DNA of 64,000 bases from Paenisporosarcina quisquiliarum (lineage in GTDB: Bacteria; Bacillota; Bacilli; Bacillales_A; Planococcaceae), in contig NZ_JAMKBJ010000003.1 in assembly GCF_027563315.1 (NCBI RefSeq), positions 124,001 to 188,000 of the forward strand, in the 5' to 3' direction. Positions within the stretch are counted from its first letter, which is position 1; each line of letters begins with the position of its first letter. The translations under genes were made by a program, and so were the position numbers. Positions 1 to 7,298 of this stretch are shown piece after piece. Under the pieces are notes generated by a model that saw only the letters and a program-made list of their open reading frames with translations, did no database searches and had not been told where the DNA came from.

Positions 1-699
1 GAAGAATTGCAATTAGGCTTCTTGAAACTATTACGCGGGACTGGGTTACGTGTACAAGCTGAACAATATGGCTATGTCTACGTCGATCAGGCTCCGTACG
101 AGATTTTTGCAAATAATGTTCTTACTTTCGATGATATGTTGAGAATCAAACAAGCGGAAGATGTTCTTGAAAAGTATTGGAATGCTCATCGACTTGATCG
201 AACTGTAGCTTATCTCGTAACCGAAACTTTTGATACACCATTTGATTTCTTCCAGGACTTCGGGAGTTATTGGGAGGAAAAAGGCTGGTCAAGAATTGGT
301 CACCAGCTTGAAGATTTATTTAAACGTCTAGAAGAATTCTTAATGCAAGACGGACGTGCAAATATGGACGTTGTCAGAAGTTTGATGAAAATTGACTACT
401 TAGCACATCATCAATTCCAACCACGTAAACCTTGGTGGGAAAAAGAGATGCAAAAAGAAGCTCAGTCAGCTATTTACCGAAAAATCATAAAAAATCCACA
501 GCTGGCAGGATCCACTTTCGCCGGACTTAACTTACATGAACGTGAAGTGTATAAACAAACACTACTAGTTCCTTTCTCTCTAGATTTGCATCAACTTGAA
601 CAAGAGCAAGTGGTGTCGAAGGATGGTTACTTACTGACGTTCTTTAAATCTGGACAAGCCCCACAATTTTCATTTATAGCAAAAGAGCAGGTATCCTGA
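1..699 (+). CDS. B12-binding radical SAM protein, C-terminal part (DUF4080)
   Basis: The reading frame is open from the first base, so this is the 3' part of a gene beginning upstream; the in-frame TTG at 7 is internal. About 232 residues remain. They contain the FLKLLRGTGLR segment, an APYEIF motif and a conserved KYWNAHR stretch, which I associate with the DUF4080 region at the C-terminus of cobalamin-binding radical SAM proteins of Bacillales. The B12-binding domain and the CxxxCxxC cluster motif would lie outside the window and cannot be checked. The substrate of the family is unknown to me. A terminator overlaps the stop codon. Confidence 0.75.
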   Translation, partial: EELQLGFLKLLRGTGLRVQAEQYGYVYVDQAPYEIFANNVLTFDDMLRIKQAEDVLEKYWNAHRLDRTVAYLVTETFDTPFDFFQDFGSYWEEKGWSRIGHQLEDLFKRLEEFLMQDGRANMDVVRSLMKIDYLAHHQFQPRKPWWEKEMQKEAQSAIYRKIIKNPQLAGSTFAGLNLHEREVYKQTLLVPFSLDLHQLEQEQVVSKDGYLLTFFKSGQAPQFSFIAKEQVS

Positions 700-723
700 T
701 TTTTCAGGACCTGCTCTTTTTTT
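681..723 (+). terminator. Rho-independent terminator of the DUF4080 gene
   Basis: A long inverted repeat (AAAAGAGCAGGT paired with ACCTGCTCTTTT, extended by a CCTGA/TCAGG inner stem) is followed by a T run. It begins inside the last codons of the upstream gene. ktrB converges from the other side, ending at 725, so the hairpin probably serves both strands. Confidence 0.9.
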
Positions 724-724
724 A

Positions 725-2074
725 TCACCCTATAATTACACGTTCTTTCGGATAATGGAACTTTGTTTTGGTGGTACGCCCACCGATTGTAAATAGGAAC
801 GAAATTAATCCCACTCGTCCTACAAACATCAGAACCATAATCAATATTTTACCAAACGTCGATAACTCATCCGTAATGCCTAAAGACATTCCGCAAGTAC
901 CGAATGCGGAGGTAATTTCAAAAACGATGGCTGTAATCGGTAATGTTGGTTCGGATATGGATAATGCAATCGTTGCAAACAGCACCATGAAAATCGCTAA
1001 AATAATTACAGCATAGGAACGGAACACATCAATCAGTTGAATCTCTCGGTTAAAAATTTGAATTTCGTTTTTTCCACGCGCAAAGTTAATGAGAAACAAA
1101 ATTGCAATGGCAAACGTGGTCGTACGAATTCCTCCACCGACTGAACTTGGAGAAGCCCCTATGAACATCAATGCACTAATGAATATATTGGTCCCCTGTG
1201 CAAACTCAGTGATATCCATCGTAACAAGGCCACCAGAACGAGAGGAAACTGAATGGAACATTGCAGCAAATAAGGCTTCATGCCAAGACATGTCGCGAAA
1301 TGATTTGAACATTTCAAGTGCAAGAATGACCACAGTTCCAACTAACAGCAAAAGACCAAATGTAGCGGTGGTAATTTTAGTGAAAAGTGAAAAACGGAAA
1401 TTTTTATTTTTGCCTGACAAAAAGGCTTTGATTTCGATTAAAACTGGGAATCCAATAGCCCCTAAAATAATTAATATCATATTGATAATCTGTACAAAGT
1501 AATCATTATGGTATGGAATCATGGATTGACCAGTTATATCAAAGCCACCGTTTGTTGTCGCTGATACAGAGGCAAACAAGCCGTGTATGAACGCTTGTGA
1601 AAATGTTTCATAAAATTGAGTGAAATAGAATGTAAGGATAAGTGCACCTAATAACTCGATTAGCAATAAAATCTTGATGATTTCAATAATAAGATTGACT
1701 ACCCCGGATAATGAATGCTGGTTATGATCCATCATGATTAATTGACGCTCACGCAAGCCAATCTTCTTCCCAACCAGTAACCACACGAATGTGCCGAGGG
1801 ACATGATTCCAATGCCACCAAGTTGAAGTATCACCATTAACATGAATATCCCAAAAGTGGAGTAGGTTTCTGAAACATTTAATACACTGAGCCCTGTCAC
1901 ACTTACAGCACTGACGGCTGTAAACATACTATCAATAAATTTCACTTCGACTCCATCTTGATGTACGCCAGGTAAGTTTAGTAACCCTACTGATATACCG
2001 ATTGCTAGGAAATAGTAGGAGACAATCGCCTGGGCGGGAGTTAAATTCCGTATGCGACTAATAATTGGATTCAT
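725..2074 (-). CDS. ktrB: Potassium uptake transporter, TrkH/KtrB family
   Basis: This 449-residue integral membrane protein is the ion-conducting subunit of a Ktr-type K+ (Na+-coupled) uptake system. Four pore-loop-like segments with selectivity-filter glycines are visible: VSVTGLS, ATTNGGF, SSRSGGL and FGTCGMS. It has the usual eight-or-so hydrophobic segments and the family length. The frame is open back to a TTG at 2104, but the ATG at 2074 has a GAAAGGA ribosome site upstream and gives the family N-terminus (MNPIISRIRNLTPAQ). The nucleotide-binding partner KtrA/KtrC is not in the window. Whether it corresponds to KtrB or KtrD cannot be decided from sequence alone. Confidence 0.9.
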   Translation of the reverse strand: MNPIISRIRNLTPAQAIVSYYFLAIGISVGLLNLPGVHQDGVEVKFIDSMFTAVSAVSVTGLSVLNVSETYSTFGIFMLMVILQLGGIGIMSLGTFVWLLVGKKIGLRERQLIMMDHNQHSLSGVVNLIIEIIKILLLIELLGALILTFYFTQFYETFSQAFIHGLFASVSATTNGGFDITGQSMIPYHNDYFVQIINMILIILGAIGFPVLIEIKAFLSGKNKNFRFSLFTKITTATFGLLLLVGTVVILALEMFKSFRDMSWHEALFAAMFHSVSSRSGGLVTMDITEFAQGTNIFISALMFIGASPSSVGGGIRTTTFAIAILFLINFARGKNEIQIFNREIQLIDVFRSYAVIILAIFMVLFATIALSISEPTLPITAIVFEITSAFGTCGMSLGITDELSTFGKILIMVLMFVGRVGLISFLFTIGGRTTKTKFHYPKERVIIG

Positions 2075-2167
2075 AAAACGGTCAAGTCCTTTCAACAGAC
2101 ACAATTAGGTCATCTATCTATTCTAAAAAACATTTTGTGAAAAAGAAAGGAATAGTCGATATTCTCT

Positions 2168-2200
2168 ACAAAAAAGTGCTTCTCATTACGAGAAGCACTT
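2168..2200 (-). terminator. Terminator of sigI-rsgI
   Basis: Perfect 11-bp stem AAGTGCTTCTC/GAGAAGCACTT with a 5-base loop, just downstream of the rsgI stop. Read on the minus strand it is followed by a T6 run. Confidence 0.9.
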
Positions 2201-2203
2201 CTA

Positions 2204-3397
2204 CTAACGTTTCTTTTTATACGGTTCTTTATTATGCTTACTATGATCTTTTTTACTATCATTGTTTTTTTGATTTTCGTTTGTTTGATTCCCGTTGTGT
2301 TTTTTATTATTTTTTTGATTAGCCTTGGAATTCTTATCTGAAGATTGATCATTTGGTTTAGATTGAGTTTTTTGTTTTTCGTCACTTTTCAATTCATTTT
2401 GTTGTTTTTTTTTATTAGCATTGGGATTCATATCTGATGATTGATTATTTGGCTTTGATTGAGTTTTTTGTTTTTCTTTAGCTTTCATTTCACTCTGTTG
2501 CTTTTTTTGATTTTGATGCTTCACTTCAGTTTTTATCGGTTTTTTTATTATATTGTTAGATTTTTTTTCCGAAGATTTTTCTTTTTTCTCATTTTGTTTA
2601 TTAGGTTTCTGTTCATTATTTTTTGTATTTTTCTCTTTAGAGTTTGTGTTTGGTTTTTGGAAATTCTTTTTCTCTTGTTGCGGTTTTAATTTAGATTCAT
2701 CATTTTGTTTTATCTTCTGCTGCTTTTCTTCTTTTTTATCATTATGTTCAGCTTTATATTTCTGAACAGATATACCTTCATTATTTGCAGCTTTTCGATC
2801 TTCTACTGAAGCTTCCTGTATATTAACAGCCTGTTGTTTTACAACAATTTTGCTTGTAGAATTCGTAACTGCAGAAATAATCACTTTTTCCAGATTTTCA
2901 TGATTTTCTTCATTTTCATAAATGGTCGTAATCTCAATTTTCTCAGATTCCTCAATAATGGATTCCGTTCGATTTACAATTTGTAATAATACCCAATCTA
3001 AAGACTTACCTTTCCAAAAAGTAATGTCTCGTTTGATTGCATTCCCATCTTCATTTAGCCCTTTAAATGAGTAAACAGCACCTTTATTATCAATGCCCAG
3101 TTCTACGCTCGGGTTGATATCAATTTGTACATAAGCAGATACTGTTGATTGTGCCGGCAACAATACTGAAAACAACAAAATGATTGTCGCAACAACTGAT
3201 ACAATCGGTGCGGTCCATGCACGATTAAACGTGAATTTTTTCACGTTGTTGTTCACAACGGGTTTATAAAAGGCTTCTTCACCTAATTGTACAGACGAAT
3301 TAAGTGGTATACCTTTTTCAAATACTCCATCTGCCGTGAAGAAGATGCTATATGAAGATGTATTCTCAAACACGATCCCTTTTCGCGTGTTCATCAT
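2204..3397 (-). CDS. rsgI: Membrane anti-sigma factor RsgI
   Basis: The 397-residue protein has a cytoplasmic anti-sigma domain (about 1-55), one transmembrane segment (about 62-82) and an extracellular juxtamembrane region with INPSVELGIDNKG at 94-106. RsgI proteins of this family are autocleaved at a conserved Asn-Pro; here it would be N95-P96. The extracellular C-terminal half (about 200-397) is extremely rich in Lys, Asn and Gln and carries a tandem near-duplicate of about 32 residues around the KQKTQSKPN motif (DNA period 96 bp, 2361 versus 2457). The start overlaps the sigI stop by 4 bases, the standard sigI-rsgI arrangement, implying translational coupling. It should hold SigI inactive until an envelope signal triggers proteolysis. 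The low-complexity tail makes the C-terminal ligand unpredictable. Confidence 0.92.
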   Translation of the reverse strand: MMNTRKGIVFENTSSYSIFFTADGVFEKGIPLNSSVQLGEEAFYKPVVNNNVKKFTFNRAWTAPIVSVVATIILLFSVLLPAQSTVSAYVQIDINPSVELGIDNKGAVYSFKGLNEDGNAIKRDITFWKGKSLDWVLLQIVNRTESIIEESEKIEITTIYENEENHENLEKVIISAVTNSTSKIVVKQQAVNIQEASVEDRKAANNEGISVQKYKAEHNDKKEEKQQKIKQNDESKLKPQQEKKNFQKPNTNSKEKNTKNNEQKPNKQNEKKEKSSEKKSNNIIKKPIKTEVKHQNQKKQQSEMKAKEKQKTQSKPNNQSSDMNPNANKKKQQNELKSDEKQKTQSKPNDQSSDKNSKANQKNNKKHNGNQTNENQKNNDSKKDHSKHNKEPYKKKR

Positions 3398-4173
3398 GAC
3401 ATCCGTCCTTTTAAATAATCTTTAATGTAATGCAAATCGCTTTTTAGCAAAATAGCAATCGCTATAATATATTTGCGCTGTCTTTCCAGTGTCTTTCGAG
3501 ATACATCGACTAACTCTTCCAATTCTTTTATAGGAAGTTTCTTTTTAGTTTGAAGCACTTCATAAAACTCTTCTGTTTCCGCAACAAGTTGAGCTATTTG
3601 TATAGCAGTCTTTCGCGAATCTTCATGTGAAGGTGAGATTTTTACGAGTTCTTGGAAACTCAATCCATAAGGTTTGAGCATGGATTCATAAACAGTGATT
3701 TGATGCTTTCTTTCTTCCGCCTGCTGCGTCGCTGTAAATTGTTCAAATGAGTTCGTAGATTCCAGGATTGAAAAAGAACTGGATGGATTCTCATCATCGT
3801 CAGTCATTTGACCTAGACTAATTTCTTTTCTTCTTGCTTCTTTACGAATATAGTCAATCAGTTTACGCCGAATCAGCAGATGAGCAAATGTTAAGAATGA
3901 TGCATTTTTATCTTGTTCGAAATGCTCAATAGCATCGTGAAAAGCGGACATAGCAATGCTGTATTCATCATCTTGTTCACTGATAAAACGTTTACATACA
4001 AATGAAGCTGTTTTTTTCATAAAAGGAGTGTAGGAAGAAAGAAGCTCATGTAGAACTTCCTTATCCCCATCTTTAGCCTGAAGGACTAGCAATTCCAAAT
4101 CGTTTTTTGATTGTCTCTTTGAAAAAAGTCCTTGAATCGTTGCTAGTATCACAAGCTCACCCCATTCCCGCAC
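3394..4173 (-). CDS. sigI: RNA polymerase sigma factor SigI
   Basis: The protein matches SigI, a sigma-70 relative lacking normal region 3 and controlled by RsgI. Region 2 is recognisable around residues 25-110 (SFLTFAHLLIRRKLIDYIRKEARR) and a helix-turn-helix-like SigI C-terminal domain follows (LPIKELEELVDVSRKTLERQR). The longest frame starts at GTG 4173; an in-frame GTG at 4152 lies directly after a GGGGTGAG sequence, so the exact start is uncertain by about 7 codons. rsgI follows with a 4-base overlap. SigI regulons in Bacillus concern heat and cell-wall functions; the upstream secreted-protein gene may be a local target. Confidence 0.92.
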   Translation of the reverse strand: MREWGELVILATIQGLFSKRQSKNDLELLVLQAKDGDKEVLHELLSSYTPFMKKTASFVCKRFISEQDDEYSIAMSAFHDAIEHFEQDKNASFLTFAHLLIRRKLIDYIRKEARRKEISLGQMTDDDENPSSSFSILESTNSFEQFTATQQAEERKHQITVYESMLKPYGLSFQELVKISPSHEDSRKTAIQIAQLVAETEEFYEVLQTKKKLPIKELEELVDVSRKTLERQRKYIIAIAILLKSDLHYIKDYLKGRMS

Positions 4174-4284
4174 AATTGTTAAGTCTTATCGATTGTAACG
4201 GGTTATGGATAAAATGAAAAGACGTTTTGCATGTCATTTTCATAACAATTCATCTACTTAAGACTTGTGGTTACGGCCAGTATT

Positions 4285-5010
4285 CTATTTTTTATCTCCA
4301 TGACCGTTACCTTTTTTATGTCCATCTTTTTTGTCATGGACTCGATCTTTTCGGTCTTCTTTTTTAGAATGATGTTCATCTTTACGTTGTTGTTTTTTTG
4401 CTTTACGTTCTTCTTTTTTGGCTTCTTTTTCAGCTTTTTTAGCCTCTTTTTCGACTTTTTTAGCTTCTTTTGCCGCTTGTTGTTCTGCTAACTTTGCTTC
4501 ATAAGCCGCTTTTTCCGCTGCGATTTCCGCTTCTTTTTTAGCTTTTGCAGCTTCAATTGCTGCTAGTTCTTCAGCTTTTTTCGCTTCTTCTTTAGCTTCT
4601 TCCTCAGCTTTTTCTTGTGCAGCTTTTTCTAGTGCTGCTTTCTCTTCAGCAGTCGGTTCTTCTGTAGATGGATTCTCTTCCTTGTTTTCATCTTCCCATT
4701 TAGCAATCGCTTTTTCAATATTTCTCTGGATAGCCGCTTTTGCAGTAGGGTTATTGATTTTTTCAATATTTAAGGACAAAGCGAAAATATTATTTGCAAG
4801 ATAACCTAAAGGAATATTTGTTGAAATGGTTTGTAAATCTTCAACTGAAGTCGATTGATCTTTCAAATTGTTCAAAGCGTCTTGTAGATTTACCGTTTCA
4901 AAATTGGAAGAATCTACTTTTTCAGTATCGTTTGCAAAAGCATGCAAAGAAGTTGATGCAACTAAGCCTGTTGCTAAAACAGCTGCAGAAATTTTTTGGA
5001 ATTTTTTCAA
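4285..5010 (-). CDS. Secreted Lys/Ala/Glu-rich protein, probable SigI target
   Basis: Residues 1-26 form a clear Sec signal peptide ending in AFA. The next roughly 90 residues are globular-like (DALNNLKDQ, ISTNIPLGYLANNIFALSLN). From about residue 115 it is a charged Ala/Glu/Lys region likely to form a long helix or coiled coil, ending in a strongly basic His/Lys/Asp tail without hydrophobic segments. I do not recognise a named family. The ribosome site AAGGGGTGG precedes the ATG. It lies just upstream of sigI on the same strand, and its promoter region carries a SigI-like motif. The basic tail resembles that of RsgI next door, suggesting both contact anionic wall polymers; that is inference. 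Confidence 0.75.
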   Translation of the reverse strand: MKKFQKISAAVLATGLVASTSLHAFANDTEKVDSSNFETVNLQDALNNLKDQSTSVEDLQTISTNIPLGYLANNIFALSLNIEKINNPTAKAAIQRNIEKAIAKWEDENKEENPSTEEPTAEEKAALEKAAQEKAEEEAKEEAKKAEELAAIEAAKAKKEAEIAAEKAAYEAKLAEQQAAKEAKKVEKEAKKAEKEAKKEERKAKKQQRKDEHHSKKEDRKDRVHDKKDGHKKGNGHGDKK

Positions 5011-5056
5011 TGCTTTCCACCCCTTATAATTTTTACACTTTCATGTCTTCAAACTA

Positions 5057-5086
5057 TTCGACATGACAAACCATTTTTAAGGGGGT
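5057..5086 (-). promoter_or_regulatory. Candidate SigI promoter with inverted repeat
   Basis: On the minus strand ACCCCC (5086-5081), preceded by an A/T-rich tract, lies 20 bases before CGAA (5060-5057), about 45 bases upstream of the secreted-protein ATG. CCCCC and CGAA blocks are the hallmarks of SigI promoters. A perfect 7-bp inverted repeat, TCATGTC (5041-5047) and GACATGA (5060-5066), overlaps the -10 side and could be an operator. The exact optimal spacing for this species is unknown. Confidence 0.5.
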
Positions 5087-5087
5087 A

Positions 5088-5130
5088 CAAAAAAAGCTGT
5101 GTAAAATCTTTTCGATTTTACACAGCTTTT
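5088..5130 (-). terminator. Terminator of the TerC gene
   Basis: A 15-bp stem (AAGCTGTGTAAAATC/GATTTTACACAGCTT) with a short loop is followed on the minus strand by T7. It separates the TerC gene from the SigI-like promoter of the next gene. Confidence 0.92.
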
Positions 5131-5147
5131 ATAAAATTCTTCATATC

Positions 5148-5891
5148 CTATTTTTGGTGATTTTCTTCTTTCATTTCTCTTGCATCATTTGCATCATCAA
5201 CTTCATCAGCCAAGGTAATAAGCTTACGATTTTTGAATCGACCTGCCAATACTACGCCAACAGTGACTAATGCAATCATAATCCAACCTACGTATGGATA
5301 TGCTTCGAAGAAATCATGTAAAAACGGTTCATGTGTAATCATTCTTGCTGCAGTGAATGCCAAAACAGCAGAACCGATATAAATAATAATTGGGTATTTA
5401 TCAATCAACTTCACGAAGAGTGTACTTCCCCACACCATAATTGGAATACTAATAATCAATCCAATGACAACCAATAAAAAACTGTGTTCTGAAGAAGAGT
5501 TCGCTGCACCAGCAACGGCTAATACATTATCTAGACCCATAATAGTATCTGCAATAATGATTGTAGTAATCGCTGACATCATAGTAGTCGAGGCTTTATG
5601 ATCCCCCGCATCTCCGTCTTCAATTAATAATTTATAAGCAATCCATATTAGAATTAGTCCTCCAACAAGTTGTAGGCCAGGAATTTTTAAAATCCATACA
5701 ATCGCAAGAGTCGCAAGAACCCGAACCACGACAGCTCCAGCTGTACCCCAAATAATTGCCTTTTTTCTATGTTGTTCAGGTAAGTTTTTTGCTGACATTC
5801 CAATAACAATGGCATTGTCTCCTGCTAATACTAAATCAATCATAATGATTGATAGTAGAGCAACTAAAAATTCAACAGTAAAGATATCCAT
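5148..5891 (-). CDS. meeY: TerC-family manganese exporter (YkoY/MeeY type)
   Basis: The 247-residue membrane protein has seven or so hydrophobic segments and the acidic motifs of TerC proteins, DLVLAGDNA near residue 19 and DTIMGLDNVLA near residue 115. It ends in a charged cytoplasmic tail. The ATG at 5891 is chosen because AAAGGAG lies 6 bases upstream, although the frame is open further. A yybP-ykoY riboswitch precedes it, so expression should rise with Mn2+. In B. subtilis the riboswitch-controlled YkoY (MeeY) exports or metallates secreted proteins with Mn2+; the same role is inferred here. Confidence 0.9.
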   Translation of the reverse strand: MDIFTVEFLVALLSIIMIDLVLAGDNAIVIGMSAKNLPEQHRKKAIIWGTAGAVVVRVLATLAIVWILKIPGLQLVGGLILIWIAYKLLIEDGDAGDHKASTTMMSAITTIIIADTIMGLDNVLAVAGAANSSSEHSFLLVVIGLIISIPIMVWGSTLFVKLIDKYPIIIYIGSAVLAFTAARMITHEPFLHDFFEAYPYVGWIMIALVTVGVVLAGRFKNRKLITLADEVDDANDAREMKEENHQK

Positions 5892-5911
5892 AATGATCTC
5901 CTTTAAATAAG

Positions 5912-6068
5912 TTTTTGAAAACAAAAAGACCTCTGCCTTTTTAAAGGCAAAGGTCTTGCTAAGCACATTATGTAATGGCTATCATAACCGATGGCAAATG
6001 CCATGTAATGACGACTATGAAATAGGTTTCCCTATAGCTACTCCCCTTTGACAAATGTCAAAAGTCTA
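5912..6068 (-). ncRNA. yybP-ykoY manganese riboswitch
   Basis: The minus-strand leader contains the family signature AAAGGGGAGUAGCU (about 6052-6035) and the second conserved internal loop around GCCAUCGG (about 5990). It ends in a hairpin (AAGACCTTTGCC paired with its complement, 5926-5956) followed by a T-rich tract, i.e. an intrinsic terminator ahead of the TerC start. In this class Mn2+ binding prevents termination and turns the exporter gene on. The identification rests on motif and context rather than a covariance search. Confidence 0.92.
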
Positions 6069-6088
6069 TTATGTTTTCATGTACAATA

Positions 6089-6117
6089 ATTATACCATAT
6101 TGAACAGAGTTGTAAAC
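6089..6117 (-). promoter_or_regulatory. SigA promoter of the riboswitch-terC transcript
   Basis: The minus strand shows TTTACA (6116-6111), a 16-base spacer and a perfect TATAAT (6094-6089). Transcription would begin just ahead of the riboswitch. The promoter sits immediately after the stop codon of the upstream SDR gene. Confidence 0.75.
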
Positions 6118-6122
6118 AATCA

Positions 6123-7208
6123 CTACTTAATCGGAATATGATATGATTGGTCTTTTTTGTGAAGCTCATAAAAAGCAAGCATACTTGGCAATGATTCGAT
6201 AAAATCAGCACATTGGATTCCACTGCCGCTTAATACTTCTTCTGCTACAGCCGTATCGAACTGTGCCGTCCAAGTTAAATAGTCGAGTGTCTCTTTTTCC
6301 ACACCCAATTTTTTTCGTACTACTTTTAATTGTAATCCCGCTTTCGCAAGTGCAAGAGGTATTCGCCCTTTTGGCCATTTCCCCGTAACATTCCAGACCA
6401 TATGTCGATATACTTCCTCCACTGGATGAGGGTTTGGATCGGTCAAATGAATTGTTTTACCAATAGCTTTATCGTTCTCACTGCAATTCACTACTGCTTT
6501 TATAATAAAATCGATTGGTACAACATTTATCAATGATTGCGATTTACCGATATACGGTATTAACGGAAGTTTTCGTAGGTTATCAATCATATTGATGAAG
6601 AAATAAGGACCATCGAATTTTATCGTTTCCCCCGTAACAGAATGCCCCCTTACAATCCCCGGACGAATAATCGTAGTTGGTACTATACCTTTCATTTTTT
6701 CAACGAGAACTTCCGCTTCATATTTTGTTTCTTCATAATAATTTTTAAATGCTTTAGGACGGATTAATTCACTTTCGCGCAATAGACCGTCTCTGGTTCC
6801 TGCTACGTACGCCGTACTAAAGTACATATATCTTTTTAGATGCGGAAAATTTTTCACAAAATCATTTACATGATAAGTTCCGTGAACATTTACTTTCCAT
6901 GCAGCATCTCTGGCCACCGCTAAGTCATATATCGCGGCTAAATGCCATACTGTATCGACTTCTCGATGAAGAGTTTCAAGTTCAGCGGTGCCAATATCTA
7001 ATCCTGGATATGTGATATCACCTTCCACTAACTGAATGCTTACGTGAGGAGATAATTTCATGATTTCCTGGGAAATCTCTTTTGCTAGTTTCATTTGAGA
7101 TGATAAGACAACTGCATAAATCTTCTCTACTTTATTTTGGTCAATCAACTCTTGCATAATCTGACGTGCGATGAATCCAGGAAATCCAGTGAATAATGGA
7201 ATTTGCAT
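6123..7208 (-). CDS. Extended SDR / NAD-binding reductase-like protein
   Basis: The 361-residue protein has an extended short-chain dehydrogenase fold close to the NAD_binding_4 (male-sterility/fatty acyl reductase) group. The N-terminal nucleotide loop reads TGFPGFIA, an atypical glycine motif. WHLAAIYDL, the FSTAYV segment and the catalytic YEETK (Tyr-x-x-x-Lys) are present, followed by IRPGIVRG. Substrate is unknown. Promoter: a minus-strand ribosome site AGGAG precedes the ATG. No terminator is seen after the stop; it runs straight into the promoter of the Mn riboswitch. Function beyond NAD(P)-dependent oxidoreduction is not supported. Confidence 0.75.
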   Translation of the reverse strand: MQIPLFTGFPGFIARQIMQELIDQNKVEKIYAVVLSSQMKLAKEISQEIMKLSPHVSIQLVEGDITYPGLDIGTAELETLHREVDTVWHLAAIYDLAVARDAAWKVNVHGTYHVNDFVKNFPHLKRYMYFSTAYVAGTRDGLLRESELIRPKAFKNYYEETKYEAEVLVEKMKGIVPTTIIRPGIVRGHSVTGETIKFDGPYFFINMIDNLRKLPLIPYIGKSQSLINVVPIDFIIKAVVNCSENDKAIGKTIHLTDPNPHPVEEVYRHMVWNVTGKWPKGRIPLALAKAGLQLKVVRKKLGVEKETLDYLTWTAQFDTAVAEEVLSGSGIQCADFIESLPSMLAFYELHKKDQSYHIPIK

Positions 7209-7257
7209 TTATACTCCTCCGAAACTCTTAATAATTGAATAGTACGAAAATTATCAC

Positions 7258-7292
7258 AAAAAAACAACGTCTATTTTTCAATAGGCGTTGTT
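7258..7292 (-). terminator. Terminator of the RND pump gene
   Basis: Stem AACAACGTCTATT/AATAGGCGTTGTT with a short loop and T6 on the minus strand, directly after the pump gene. Confidence 0.88.
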
Positions 7293-7298
7293 TTTGGT

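Noticed and set aside
2459-2765. Phe-rich open frames on the plus strand
   Set aside because: They are the complementary reading of the Lys/Asn/Gln-rich rsgI tail and have no ribosome site.
4267-4491. Phe-rich plus-strand frame
   Set aside because: It is antisense to the Lys-rich end of the secreted-protein gene.
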